Of a DNA stretch of 64,000 nt, positions 37,101 through 47,574 are shown one piece after another. The stretch lies in contig JAIGNY010001857.1 in the NCBI GenBank assembly GCA_020152595.1, positions 818,501 through 882,500 of the forward strand, in the 5' to 3' direction. The stretch is from Chiridota heheva (Eukaryota > Echinodermata > Holothuroidea > Apodida > Chiridotidae). Made by a program: the position numbers and the translations under genes. Each line of letters begins with the position of its first letter. Positions within the stretch are counted from its first letter, which is position 1. The notes under the pieces were generated by a model. The model searched no databases. It was given only the letters and a program-made list of their open reading frames with translations, and was not told the origin of the DNA.

Positions 37101-37690
37101 AGAACTTGAAACTGCTTAAAATCAGTGTTTCAAATTTATGGGTAAGCCCTATAGAGTCCAGGGGACGAAGCTCCGGAAGTCCTTCGGTTCTCAGTGATTT
37201 TGATAACAGAAAATTGTTTAAACTAGTATCAAACCTACTTAAAACGTCGGAAGTCCTGCGGTTTTGTTAATTTTGTTAGCAAAACATTGCTTAAAATTGT
37301 ATCAAATCTATGGGCAAAGTCTTGGTAGGGGCCGAGGGGGTGAAGCCTTCGGAAGCCTTATATTTCACGTGAATTTGATAGCAGAAATTGTATTAAATCC
37401 AGGGCTAAGCCCCCCCCCCCCCCCCCCCTCTCAATAAGCCCTACGTTTCTCATAATGTTGGTAGCAAAATTGTGTCAATTCCAAGGTTAAAGCCTTGCTA
37501 AGTCCTGCGTTTCTAATGAGTTTTATAACAGAAAATTGCTTAAACTCATGTAAAATCCAGGGCGTCGAAAGCCAAGCGCTTTTGGTGGTTTTGGTAGCAA
37601 AACGTTACTTAAAATTGTGTCAAATCAGTAGGACGAAGTCTTGGTAGGCCTAACGGGTGGGTGAAGCGCCCTTATATCGTGTTTCTGTGC
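37101..37690 (+). repeat. Degenerate ~100-bp repeats, locus 1
   Basis: Recurring phrases are TTGCTTAAAATTGTGTCAAATC, GGGG(C)GAAGCC, GGAAGCCCT and GCGTTTC.C.TGATTTTG.TAGCA. The same phrases occur in the same order at 47575-48135. A tract of about 19 C is at 37411-37429. I suspect remnants of one element amplified in tandem. Confidence 0.75.
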
Positions 37691-38106
37691 ACGAATCATT
37701 TCATACTTATTAAGTCGCCGATGCTTTAGCCTATCCCATCTCGATGATTCGTAAGCTCTCTTGGGGGCTTGTTTGAATGATCTGGTCATTGAAGTGAGAC
37801 AAATACTCAGTTATATGGCCCATTGCTGAAATCGGGATACCTTTCTGACTAAATTCACCCAAGTTCCGTGAATCTAGTAATGCCACATCATAATGCATAA
37901 GCATTTTTCCGTCATTGATACTTTCTTGCCTAAGAGACGGATATTTTCTTGTCTACAAAGACATGCACAAAGCAAAAGACTATTCGTGTTTCGTACTGAA
38001 GAATGTACGAAACTAGTTTTCATTGTCACAGTACCTGCAGACGACAGGACTTGATCTAATCAAAGCCCAATCTTTTGTGGTCGTCAAGTCAAAGAAGCTC
38101 GACGAT

Positions 38107-38113
38107 TATATAA
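38107..38113 (+). promoter_or_regulatory. TATA-box candidate
   Basis: TATATAA followed by G lies about 110 bases before the ATG at 38222. A start about 30 bases downstream (near 38140) would give an 80-base leader. It is inferred from sequence alone, in AT-rich DNA. Confidence 0.35.
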
Positions 38114-38221
38114 GAGGGGTTTTGATGATGTAAGGGCTAAGACAGATTCATTAATTGTGATTGTGTCGGAGCGTCTGAATAATAAAGACATCCAAATTCA
38201 AGACAGAATGCCAGTGAACAG

Positions 38222-38401
38222 ATGAAAGGCGCATACGGCAACGAAAAAATGCCAGACGAAGAAGGAGAGGGCACACAAATGACACCGGAGAAGAGGTTTG
38301 ATGCGATGGTGCACAATCAAGTCTTCCACGCCTTCTGTGTAGCCATAGAAGAACACTACGTCAAAAACAAGGACCTGTATCTTGATTTCGACTATTCGTA
38401 G
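38222..38401 (+). CDS. Possible 59-residue protein or first exon
   Basis: A 59-residue frame, not recognised. It is acidic and charged in its first half (NEKMPDEEGEG) and aromatic-rich at the end (DLYLDFDYS). The codon use is balanced and GC-richer than the surroundings. The frame is open for 12 codons before the ATG. The stop codon TAG is made by the single extra A in the second 47-bp repeat; in the first repeat copy the same frame reads on for nine codons. It could be a small gene, an exon of something larger, or a gene fragment. It lies 700 bp before the kinase gene on the same strand, but no splice link was found. Confidence 0.3.
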   Translation: MKGAYGNEKMPDEEGEGTQMTPEKRFDAMVHNQVFHAFCVAIEEHYVKNKDLYLDFDYS

Positions 38402-38514
38402 TTTCGTACTGAAGAATGTACGAAACTAGTTTTCATTATTTTCTCGACGCAGGCCTAATGTAGAAGTTGTTGTCGATATAGACATGCATAGGAAAGCAGC
38501 GATGTATAAGACGT

Positions 38515-38575
38515 GTGTGTGTGTGTATGTGTGTGTGCGGATGTGTGTGTGAAGAGGGGGGGGGGGTACAGGGGG
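38515..38575 (+). repeat. GT microsatellite followed by a G tract
   Basis: (GT)n with GTAT and GCGG interruptions runs at 38515-38552, followed by about ten G at 38558-38567. Confidence 0.85.
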
Positions 38576-39110
38576 TACCTCAACACAAGCAAACCACAAA
38601 TAAATGTTCTTCCTTTAGATGTGTTCCATGTTAACATGAACGATGCCGGGAAGCGGAGGCGAGTGCGCATTTTCCCCCCGCGCTTGTGGTTTGTTTACTA
38701 TTCCTTGATCAGTGATTGGATAATTTCCTGCACTGATGACTTGGAACGCATAGAATGCGTCAGAAATAAAATACGCGCAGCTTAAATGCGTGTGTTTTGT
38801 ACGTTTATGTGCACATCGTGCGTGTAGCAAAAGCACTAACGATCGTGTAAAAATGCGCATTTTCTTGAAGACGTAACTTGTGTTTATGACGAATGGAACA
38901 TTGCGTTCTTGTTCCTTTTTGTCAACCAATGAGGGTTTTGCACTCGCCTCATTTTGCTTTATTTCGTGTTCGTGCGCGTGAAAGAACCCATGAGATGGTT
39001 GCAGCGTTGCTACAAAAGATCGACAGAACTTATCTTTATGTGCATATCTTAAGACTCATATTTACGATTACTTTCCAAAATTCTTTATAAAACATTATAT
39101 CATTTGTACA

Positions 39111-39163
39111 ATGGGAAAATTTTTCTCAAGGAGAGCGACGAAGAACAAGCCGAATCGCAGCAG
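39111..39163 (+). CDS. Kinase gene exon 1 (myristoylation signal)
   Basis: 53 coding bases from ATG to the AGCAG/GTAATT donor. They encode MGKFFSRRATKNKPNRS plus two bases of the next arginine codon (AG/G). Gly2 and Ser6 match the N-myristoyltransferase consensus, and the rest is strongly basic. The exon is too short to appear as an open frame of its own and is found only by splicing logic. Confidence 0.75.
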
Positions 39164-42100
39164 GTAATTTTGACCTCTGATTTTCAGTTAAAACGTTTGA
39201 TAATTTACCTCTTAATTTAGACGTATAGAGACTTAATAAAACTGGACTTAAGAAGATAGGACTAACAGTTAGGCCTAATTTTCTAACATCACTGGTTAAT
39301 AACAAATACGCACTCCATGCATGAATCTTTATCCCCTAATTACACAATGATCTTCTCTGGATTCATAAGGGATTTGTATAGGCTCTGGGGCATTATTAAA
39401 AAACACTTTGATTTAGGATTTGCATCTTGGTGGAAGTCAAGGGCTACCTTCGCCACCTATTTTTACAGAAATATTGCGGTTATTTTTAAGAGAATATTCT
39501 TTGGAATGTCTTCTTTCATTCTGAATATATATGCTTTATTTTTTCAATAATTGTTTATATCAAACTATAACAACACAAAATTGCTTGTTTAGGTACTATT
39601 CATTTTCTTTCCCTTTTGCTTCACGTATACTGTTGTTTTTAAAAGTGTGGACAAGTATACAGTTACTATAACTTTATCAACTTCGCTCACAAAGTTTGTT
39701 GATTTTAATGGACAGGTAGGTCCTAATGGAGATTTTAAATTTTACAGAAAGAGCTTTAAAATTCTGACTCATATAATAGTCAAAAGCATGGTTCGCGAAA
39801 TAGGAAGATTGTATCCTTCATGAAAGATAAGACAGTTTAATCTTTATAAAATCACTTAAATTCATGTCCTAAATTTCAGTCACTATAAATAATCTGACTG
39901 TCTTCTCCTAAGCTTTGATTCCTGGTACAATAGCGATTCAAAACTGTCTGGTCATCCAATTCTTCCAATTCAAATAACGTTCATGATGGATTTAACACAG
40001 AGAAATTCATAGGTTTTTTCTTTGATGTCACAAAATTAAAATGAAACTTGCATAAGTTATAACATTAAGGTCTTCAAATTCAAAATGCTGTAAAATGGTC
40101 AATTCTTAATCGATTTTGATGACACTTTCTGCTGCTTTCATAATTTATAGATAGTGTTTTATACTAGTTAACTTAATATTGTTACTATACACGTCCATTA
40201 ATTTTCTAAACTTTGACATCATTCTTGATCTCAATATTTACATTTGAAAAACAGGCGTCGCTTTGCTGTTTTGAAATGCTTTTCTGATGCATTCAGCAAA
40301 TTGTGCTGTCTGTCACCTCCACCAGACAAAGAGGGAGACTGTACCCCTCAAGATCAACCCGGTCTTGAATTGCAATCCCAACTTCATCAGCAGCCCAACT
40401 CATTGCAAAGCCAGTCAACATCAAACGAAGTTGATGTTGGTCCTAAAGAGGAGGACTGTAGAGGACCTGCGGTAGATGAGCTAATAGCTGATGATCTGTG
40501 GGAAATACCAAGGGATGCCAATGATCTTTACCGTAACTGGTTGGAACCAGAGGTGGTTGATGAGGATTCGTCAAATCACCTTAATTTGTAAGTTTACTTG
40601 GATTTTTTTTTTTTATAGCCATTGCAAAACTTACAGTTCTTTCTCAGACTGCTAAAAGCCATTGATAACAGATGAAAGAAACTTCAACATTTTTTTTCAT
40701 TGGTCCCTTAAATACGTCTCAAAATGATTTCGTAGTAAAGAAGAATGACATGATTTAGGAGAAAATACTGGCAGAACGTAATCTGGCAATCAGTCTAACC
40801 TTACCTGCTTACTAATAAGCTTCCTCACTCGTTTTGCGGCAAATAGAGAATGACATTTTCATCAACGACTATTGTTGATAGTTTGAATCATCAGAGACTA
40901 GCAACGCCTTCATTTTTACAAGGTCGTAGGTGGGGTGGCGGGGATGGAGGGAAGGGGGGTGTAAAGTATTTAGATTGCCAATGGTGTATTCATGTGGTAG
41001 GGGGTTACAATTTTTAATTGTAAAACCTTTCTTGAGACTAAAGTTCTTAAGAAGATTTAATGTGTAATTTTTCAATTTTTTAATTTTTCAATTTTCATTC
41101 ATGCAGGAACGAAATATTAAGCGCAATGGATGACAAGGATGACATTTCGTGGGATCTTTTGTTCGCCATCCAGGAATTAGGTCTTCCTATTTTCACATCC
41201 AAAGATTTACACTATGTCCGGAAGGCTAATGGCGAACATGGCAAAAGAACATGTCTTGGACGGGGAAAGTATGGCCTTACGGAACTGATGAAAATGATTG
41301 ATCCTTCAAGGGCAGACCAGTTTGTTGCTGTGAAAACATTGTTTGGAGATGATCAAAACCGTAAAGCAGAGGTAATTATAAAGGAAAGTTATAAATTGCC
41401 ATTAATTGTCCAGAACACAAAAAGGATTAAAAAAAAAAGATGCAATTTATGATATCATGAGTGATCTTCAGAGGTGTAGAGAGCTACATTTTGATCCAAG
41501 GAGCTCCGCTCTTTAATTGTTATATGTTGTTTACAACCAAGACAACACAGCGGGTATCAGAACCCGGAATAGACGATATGAATCTTTCTCTTTACGAGCA
41601 GGTTCTCCCAATTTTGTATAGTGAGTCTTAACTGAACTGCTCAAATTATCTCCACGTTAAAAGGATATCTGACCTCTAAAAGCTTGTGACATACACTTGA
41701 ACAATTATTTCTGACAAATCTAAGTCAGTGGGGTAAGGTATCAAGCAGTAGCGTGGCGGTAGGGGACCAGGGAGGGGCAGCTTCCCCTCTCCCCGTGAAG
41801 CTTTCTGAGAGGGCGCCAAATACTCACGGAGGCGAAAAAATTGTCATGAGAATATATTTGTTTATACTTTTTATTCTCAACTTCTGTAATTTCTATCATT
41901 TACAAAACAAATGTTGTAAATGTTTTCTCTCAAAGCTTTATTTTCACATCCAAAACATTAAAATCATCACTGGACCCAACTAAAGACACATATTGTAGTC
42001 AATGGGATCCTACATTTGAAAGTGTTGAGAAATCTATATTCCTCTTAACTAACTTTAGTGTGGAAATGACACGATTTTAAGCAAATTTCTGCTACCCAAA

Positions 42101-43490
42101 TCACGCCGAAAACGCTCAGCTTCCTGGGACATTTTTTAAGTTCAATTTTTAGTTTTCTTCAAATTTATTCAATTTGCCTCAATTTTCTTGAAATTGGCTT
42201 CATTTTCGTGAAATTTCCTTCAATTTTCTTAAAGTTTCCTTTATTTGTGGAAAGTTTCTTCACATTTTTGGAAATTTTGGAAAATTTTCTTCATTTTTGG
42301 AAAATTTTCTTGTAATTTCCTTCATTTTCGTGAACTTTGCTTGAATTTTCGTGAAATTTCTTTCACTTTGCGGAAATTGTCTTCAAATTTTGGAAATTTA
42401 TTTTTAATGTTTGGAAATTTGCCTTTTTTTTTTAAACATTTTCAAGTTCAATTTTTAGGAGTTTTCTTAAATTTTCGTCACTTAAATTAGCTTCAATTTT
42501 TAAGAAATTTCTTTCATTTGGGTAAATTTAAATTAAATTTAAATTTTAGGAAGTTTTCTTCAATTTTTGGGAAATTTCCTTCATTCTTGTCTTATTTCTG
42601 CTCAAATCTGAAGGAAAAAAAACCGATTAAACTTAAACTCCTCCTAAATTAAGAACTATTCAAAAATAATATCTCTGTTTTTATACTGCTCATTTTCCTC
42701 ATTCATACAATGTACATGTCAGTTTACCATTAACTCATCCTTGACATTAATGCATGTTACTCTTTTTTACTGTTATTTTACTTTTCCGTTATCTGGTTAT
42801 CTTCAACAGAATTTCATTGCTGAGGTTAAAGCCCTGCAAGCCTTTAGCGGTACTGATGGATTCCCAAGACTACTTGGAGTAACGTCACACTACCCCGTTC
42901 CTGGAATAGTCCAAGAATTCATTGGAGATACTCAATGGCGGAAGTCCCTCACAATGGCGGCGGCTCTCTTACTTCCACCCGACGCTCCAATAAGCTTTAC
43001 CATCGTTGATTGGCTGTCGATAACTCGTGACCTCTGCTGCGCTCTGAAAACAATGAACAACATGGGCTGGATTCATGGGGATATTAAGATGGACAACATC
43101 TTAGTGGACAGAATCGCCACTGACCTATCAATGACGTCATGGCTTGAGGACGGTCTTTGGACCATGAAGTTGATCGACTTCGGAAAGGCTTGTCGGCTTG
43201 ACTCAGTTTTAAATGTTATTCAGTATGGGTACGAAAAGAAGTGCGATCTATACGGGTACAGCATGCAGCTTGCCCCAGAGATTATAGAGGGGCAATCTTC
43301 TCATACACCAAGCTCAGAAATATATTCACTCGGCTATCTTATGAGAGAACTTGGCTTCTTCACTGAATCTTACTTTTTAGATAAACTTGGCGCTGATTGC
43401 ATGACCACAGACCCTGCTGCTCGATTAACATTAGATCAAGTGATTCTACGACTGGAATCCGAAATCTACGAGAGCATGTCCCGAGGATAA
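39111..43490 (+). CDS. Membrane-anchored non-RD protein kinase, four exons (spliced gene)
   Basis: Joining 39111-39163, 40255-40587, 41107-41371 and 42810-43490 gives an uninterrupted 443-residue protein. All introns are GT-AG (phases 2, 2 and 0). N-terminus: MGKFFS fits an N-myristoylation signal, followed by a basic stretch and KCFSDAFSKLCC, whose cysteines could be palmitoylated. This suggests membrane tethering. Residues about 35-170 are low-complexity and acidic. Kinase domain: glycine loop GRGKYG (180-185), VAVK lysine K205, helix-C glutamate E222, catalytic loop HGDIKMDN (D308, N313), DFG 340-342, APE 372-374 and a closing arginine near 422. Key catalytic residues are present, so it should be active. 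Glycine replaces the HRD arginine, making it non-RD; MAP3K14/NIK also has HGD. The family beyond 'eukaryotic protein kinase' is not resolved, and the substrate is unknown. Confidence 0.85.
40255..40587 (+). CDS. Kinase gene exon 2 (linker)
   Basis: The acceptor is GAAAAACAG/G and the donor is AATTT/GTAAGT, a near-consensus site. The exon encodes RRFAVLKCFSDAFSKLCC, then a proline/glutamine-rich linker and the acidic WEIPRDANDLYRNWLEPE segment. It starts two bases into an arginine codon and ends two bases into a leucine codon, both completed correctly by the adjoining exons. Confidence 0.85.
41107..41371 (+). CDS. Kinase gene exon 3 (N-lobe: glycine loop and VAVK)
   Basis: The acceptor is TTCATGCAG/G and the donor is GCAGAG/GTAATT. 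The exon opens with EILSAMDDKDDISWDLL, which looks like a small helix before the kinase core. It carries LGRGKYG and VAVKTL, with an insert (LMKMIDPSRADQF) between the loop and the lysine strand. It ends in phase 0 directly before helix C. Confidence 0.88.
42120..42570 (+). repeat. AT-rich ~22-bp degenerate repeats in kinase intron 3
   Basis: Variants of TTTTCTTCAATTTT(C/T)G(T/G)GAAATT recur about 18 times. They are similar in flavour to 50195-50400 and to the end of the window at 63880-63960. The open frame over the array (FFIFGKFS-type) is an artefact. Confidence 0.8.
42810..43490 (+). CDS. Kinase gene exon 4 (helix C to C-lobe, stop)
   Basis: The acceptor is TTATCTTCAACAG/A after a pyrimidine-rich tract. 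It encodes 226 residues from NFIAEVKALQ to SMSRG and the stop TAA. The exon holds HGDIKMDNIL, LIDFGKAC, LAPEII, EIYSLGYL and DPAARLTLDQ, so the whole C-lobe is on one exon. Between the DFG and APE motifs the activation segment is about 30 residues, with two tyrosines in a KKCDLYGYSM stretch. Upstream in-frame sequence back to 42741 is intron read-through. Confidence 0.9.
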   Translation, partial: NFIAEVKALQAFSGTDGFPRLLGVTSHYPVPGIVQEFIGDTQWRKSLTMAAALLLPPDAPISFTIVDWLSITRDLCCALKTMNNMGWIHGDIKMDNILVDRIATDLSMTSWLEDGLWTMKLIDFGKACRLDSVLNVIQYGYEKKCDLYGYSMQLAPEIIEGQSSHTPSSEIYSLGYLMRELGFFTESYFLDKLGADCMTTDPAARLTLDQVILRLESEIYESMSRG

Positions 43491-43643
43491 CAAAAAATGG
43501 CACGCTGGTCGTGATACCACAGACGGTCATTTCGTGCATCCATTACAAGTTAATCGAGAAGAAATTGAAGGCAATTAGGTTCAATCTCAAAAACCTTTTT
43601 CACCTCAATCTAAAAAATCCAAATATTAAACTGCTGAAAGCTG

Positions 43644-43649
43644 AATAAA
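43644..43649 (+). terminator. Polyadenylation signal of the kinase gene
   Basis: AATAAA lies 154 bases after the stop codon, followed within about 30 bases by a T/G-rich stretch (GTGCAGTTTACTACTTTTTGTCG). This is the usual layout of an animal cleavage site. Confidence 0.65.
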
Positions 43650-44897
43650 AGGGAACTTTCTGTGCAGTTTACTACTTTTTGTCGTTTTAACTGGGAACAG
43701 CATGAATATCGTGTTTCTCAACTGTTTTTTTTATGTAAAACACCTCATCATAGCTGGATTTCTTCGAAACCTTAAAATGATGAATTATCTTTTTTTTATA
43801 ATCAATCAATCAATACATACAGATCTTTTCAACATTCATTGAATCATACCTGTGTAAAAACTTTACCAACTGCAATACTATTTATTCCAAATAAATCTAT
43901 AAACCTTAATTTATTTATGCTACTTGTTTTGTTAAAAACGAATCTTGTTCAGTAAAAACAAATTACAAACTTTTAGAAAACCAAACCTGTTGTCGTTATT
44001 TCTTATACTAATAATCTAATTTGTTAGAAGTAGATTAAGATTAAGATAGGTGGGGGCATGGACGGCGGAACTTGAGATCACAGAGGGCACGTCCCCTCCC
44101 CCAATTTTGTCAACAGTTTAAAAAGTGCCCTTTTTCAAATATAAAAAGTGCCCTTTTTCATAGTAAAAAGTGCCCTTCCGACGACTGTCTGAGGGGGAGA
44201 GGCGCCCTTTTTCAGAGCGGGAATGTGCCCTTTAACTGTTCAAACATTGATAAACATTCTCCTTTGGACTATATGTATGATATTTTTATTGAACTGTTGA
44301 AGAACGTAACACAGTTAGACAGTATCGCCCTGAAAGAAACTAAAATTGTGAAATTTTATAATCTATCCATCAATTTTCTCAAACACCACGTTGGGTCCAA
44401 ACAACCTTACATTGGAATTTTTTTCATATTCTGAAAAAGCATTTGCTTTAGCATCTGTCTACCTTTATTTTCTCCAATCATAAAGTGTAAAAAGTCTTTA
44501 AAATAAGACCTCTTCAGAAATGTGCGAGCCATCACAAATTTTATTAATTGGGCATCTTTGAAATTAAGCTTGAGGCAAAACTAACAATACGGACTCGGGC
44601 CCTTGTCGAAGACTGACGTGCCGTCCCCCATCTTTTTTGCAAAGTTCAAAAAGTGCCCTTTTACGGAGAGGAAACTTGAATGTTCTGTCAAATATTAAAA
44701 ACGACAGGCTTGTATTTTTCTTGTCAGATGGAATCAAGTCAGCAAGTAGCACAAACATTTGCTATGGGCGATCAGCCCATATTTCAATAGTGGGGCACCT
44801 TTAATGCGGGGTCACTATAGTCACTGACTCGCTGAATCCCGATTGTGAATTTTGAGTATTTCTTCTAATATATACTGACCTGACTGATATACCGAGT
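43650..44897. other. No gene seen; decayed GTGCCCTTTTT repeats
   Basis: The stretch contains four copies of AAAAAGTGCCCTTTTT-like sequence at 44118-44228, and another at 44646 as part of a frame with no other content. The same scrap recurs at 4010-4090 and 6300-6960. It is probably one decayed element family. Confidence 0.55.
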
Positions 44898-45478
44898 TTA
44901 AAGGAGTATTCCCATGTTTTTTCGTAACATTTCATAAGAAAGAGAATTTTTTTAGAAAGAATTTAGTACAAAAATCATGTTGATATTTTATTCTTACCAA
45001 GAGATATTAGAATTTAAAGTTTCATGAAAAATGCTCATAAACGAATAGGAAAAGTCTTAGTATGACATCACAGCAACACGATCTCCCACAAAGTTTATGT
45101 ATCTCAATAAAATCTATCATCCTTTTTTATTATTAAAATCTGCTAGAAAAATAAATTGATGTAAGTTAGGTATTTATACACATTGCCAATGATACCCTAT
45201 TTCAATAACTTTTGGAAATTTGTTTCTAATTATGCAGAAACAACCAATTAACGTTCAAAGAAAAACATGCATTTGCAATGGAATTGTCTATATGACATCA
45301 TCAAACACGAATTCATCATACTGTACAAAAACTTTAAAATGCAATTGGGAAATCTTTAAAAATCTATATCTCTTGAACGGAATATGATATCAACCTGATT
45401 TTTGTACTAAATTGGCTCTAAAAGTATGCTCTTTCAAATAAGGTTTTACAAAAAAAAAACATTGGACTATTCCTTTAA
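44898..45478. mobile_element. TTAA-flanked inverted-repeat element (573 bp, MITE)
   Basis: TTAA at 44898-44901 and at 45475-45478 flank a body that begins AGGAGTATTCCCATGTTTTT and ends with the inverse (ACATTGGACTATTCCT). Pairing continues inward for about 85 bases, including ATTTAGTACAAAAATCATGT against its inverse near 45390-45412. No transposase is present. A TTAA target is characteristic of the piggyBac superfamily, but AGGA termini are not its usual CCC/GGG ends, so assignment stops at 'piggyBac-like target'. Confidence 0.75.
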
Positions 45479-45957
45479 TTGATTTTCTGAAACTGAGAAA
45501 ATGATTAAATTCCTCCTGAACCATTAGTCTAAGGACCTGTTTATTTACTTTTCACATTGTTTGGGATATTCAATATTCCGAATGATGATCAGTATTGCAG
45601 GTATAGTTGACAATATGATCGATATCTTTCCGATTTCGAGACTTATGACCTATAAATTTCCTAATTTTTGTATATAGATCTTCGTGTAAAACTTGCTTAT
45701 TTCCCCGAATTTTGGTCCACTCGGAATTTTGATCTGCTAGAAAACAAATTGAGAGGGAGGGGGAGGGGGGGGGGGGGGGGAGGGGAGACTCTTCTAAAAC
45801 TACTGCTGTCGTACATGGTTTCAAAATACGTCAGTCGAAAAGTACCCCTCAAGTCATATGCCCTCCAGATTCGAACATCTTCAGTCACCCCTGCAGGGGA
45901 GGGGTTGCCGCTCAGGTTCAGCAATCATGACAGGCACGGATTTGTTCCGAATTTGAA
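45479..45957. other. No gene seen; 30-base G tract
   Basis: G-rich tract at 45753-45788 with an uninterrupted run of about 15 G. The open frames over it are low-complexity. Confidence 0.6.
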
Positions 45958-46828
45958 AAGCTTTAGCATAGGGAAGAGCTGTAGAGCTTTAGCATAGGGA
46001 AGAGCTGTAGAGCTTTAGCATAGGGAAGAGCTGTAGAGCTTTAGCATAGGGAAGAGCTGTAGAGCTTTAGCATAGGGAAGAGCTGTAGAGCTTTAGCATA
46101 GGGAAGAGCTGTAGAGCTTTAGCATAGGGAAGAGCTGTAGAGCTTTAGCATAGGGAAGAGCATAGAGCTTTAGCATAGGGAAGAGCTGTAGAGCTTTAGC
46201 ATAGGGAAGAGCTGTAGAGCTTTAGCATAGGGAAGAGAGAGCTTTAGCATAGGGAAGAGCTGTAGAGCTTTAGCATAGGGTAGAGCTTTAGCATAGGGAA
46301 GAGCTGTAGAGCTTTAGCATAGGGAAGAGCTGTAGAGCTTTAGCATAGGGAAGAGCTGTAGAGCTTTAGCATAGGGTAGAGCTTTAGCATAGGGAAGAGC
46401 TGTAGAGCTTTAGCATAGGGAAGAGCTGTAGAGCTTTAGCATAGGGAAGAGCTGTAGAGCTTTAGCATAGGGTAGAGCTTTAACATAGGGAAGAGCTTTA
46501 GCATAGGGAAGAGCTGTAGAGCTTTAGCATAGGGAAGAGCTGTAGAGCTTTAGCATAGGGAAGAGCTGTAGAGCTTTAGCATAGGGAAGAGCTGTAGAGC
46601 TTTAGCATAGGGAAGAGCTGTAGAGCTTTAGCATAGGGAAGAGCTGTAGAGCTTTAGCATAGGGTAGAGCTTTAGCATAGGGAAGAGCTGTAGAGCTTTA
46701 GCATAGGGAAGAGCTGTAGAGCTTTAGCATAGGGAAGAGCTGTAAAGCTTTAGCATAGGGAAGAGCTGTAGAGCTTTAGCATAAGGAAGAGCTGTAGAGC
46801 TTTAGCACAGGGGAGAGCTGCAGGTAGG
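45958..46828. repeat. 26-bp minisatellite, about 33 units
   Basis: Units of GAGCTTTAGCATAGGGAAGA plus GCTGTA. Shortened units (about 17-18 bp, reading ...CATAGGGTAGAGCTTTAGC) recur at 46279, 46375, 46467 and 46663. This implies that the deletion variant itself was copied by array turnover. Confidence 0.97.
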
Positions 46829-46837
46829 GTGTGACTG

Positions 46838-47088
46838 TCTTACCATCGGGACCTACGGTTTAACGTCGTCTCCGAAGGACGGCGAGCACCATTCAACCAT
46901 TGCCACTTCTCTTAACAGCTGAATGGGGAGCAGGAGCTGCAAACATTGTACTTCCGTTTGATGATCGGCGTATCTGTCTGCATAGTTGTGGAAAAACATG
47001 TTAGACCTGACCGGGGCTTGAACCCGGTACCTCCAGCATCTCAGTCGTGTCATGCTCTAACAACTGATCTACCTCACTCCTGTGCTTA
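46838..47088 (-). mobile_element. tRNA-derived SINE
   Basis: Read on the minus strand, the head near 47085-47010 has an A box (TAGATCAGTTGTTAGAGC) and a B box (GGGTTCAAGCCCC) at tRNA spacing. A non-tRNA body follows, ending near TCCCGATGGTAAGACAGTCA. The tRNA fold is degraded enough that this is a Pol III retroposon and not a tRNA gene. It sits directly against the end of the 26-bp minisatellite. Confidence 0.8.
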
Positions 47089-47574
47089 AAAAGAAAGGTG
47101 CTTATAACCGGTTTAAACCCGGTTTCTAGTGGAGCTAAGCCAGTAAATTTTTAAACATACTTACTTGAGGCGACCGTCCATTTTGGTTGCACATTGAGAA
47201 AATTTGGTCGCTCAGTGAATACAATTCTGATGCCTAGGCGCCTGGGATTTTCGCCTTGGTTTTGTGTAGCATAGAAGATGACTTCCGCTTTTACCTCCTT
47301 TTTTTTTTTATCAACATGTATAGAGCATTTTATGGTGTTTTAACACCTTGAATGAATCATATTTCTCAAGCTGCCATATACTATAAAATTTTTTTTTAAA
47401 TATGACATTATGAAGATGCTCAAATTTCATTCGCGCCATTATCATGCCCTATAGAGGTGATTGTGGTCACCCAGTGAAATTTCTTTAAAAAAATCAACTG
47501 AGCTAAGTCGGATCATTGGCGTGGTAGGTATTGCTTCACTGTGGGATGGGGGAGGGGGGGGGGGGGCTGGCAGG
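47089..47574. other. No gene seen
   Basis: AT-rich, with a G-rich tract at 47548-47567. Confidence 0.5.

Larger units (their letters stand above)
37978..38437 (+). repeat. 412-bp duplication marked by 47-bp direct repeats
   Basis: GACTATTCG(T)GTTTCGTACT...GTACGAAACTAG...TTTTCATT at 37978-38024 recurs at 38390-38437 with one inserted A. Each copy carries the inverted pair TTCGTAC / GTACGAA. Upstream of each copy the codons also align loosely (K-D-M/L ... D-Y-S), so the duplicated unit may be larger than the clear 47 bp. Confidence 0.75.

Noticed and set aside
38513-38785. 90-residue frame beginning with a CV repeat
   Set aside because: It starts in a GT microsatellite, and the remaining 60 residues show no motif or splice support.
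46980-47060. Functional tRNA gene on the minus strand
   Set aside because: The A and B boxes are good, but the acceptor stem does not close and a SINE body follows, so it is called a SINE head.
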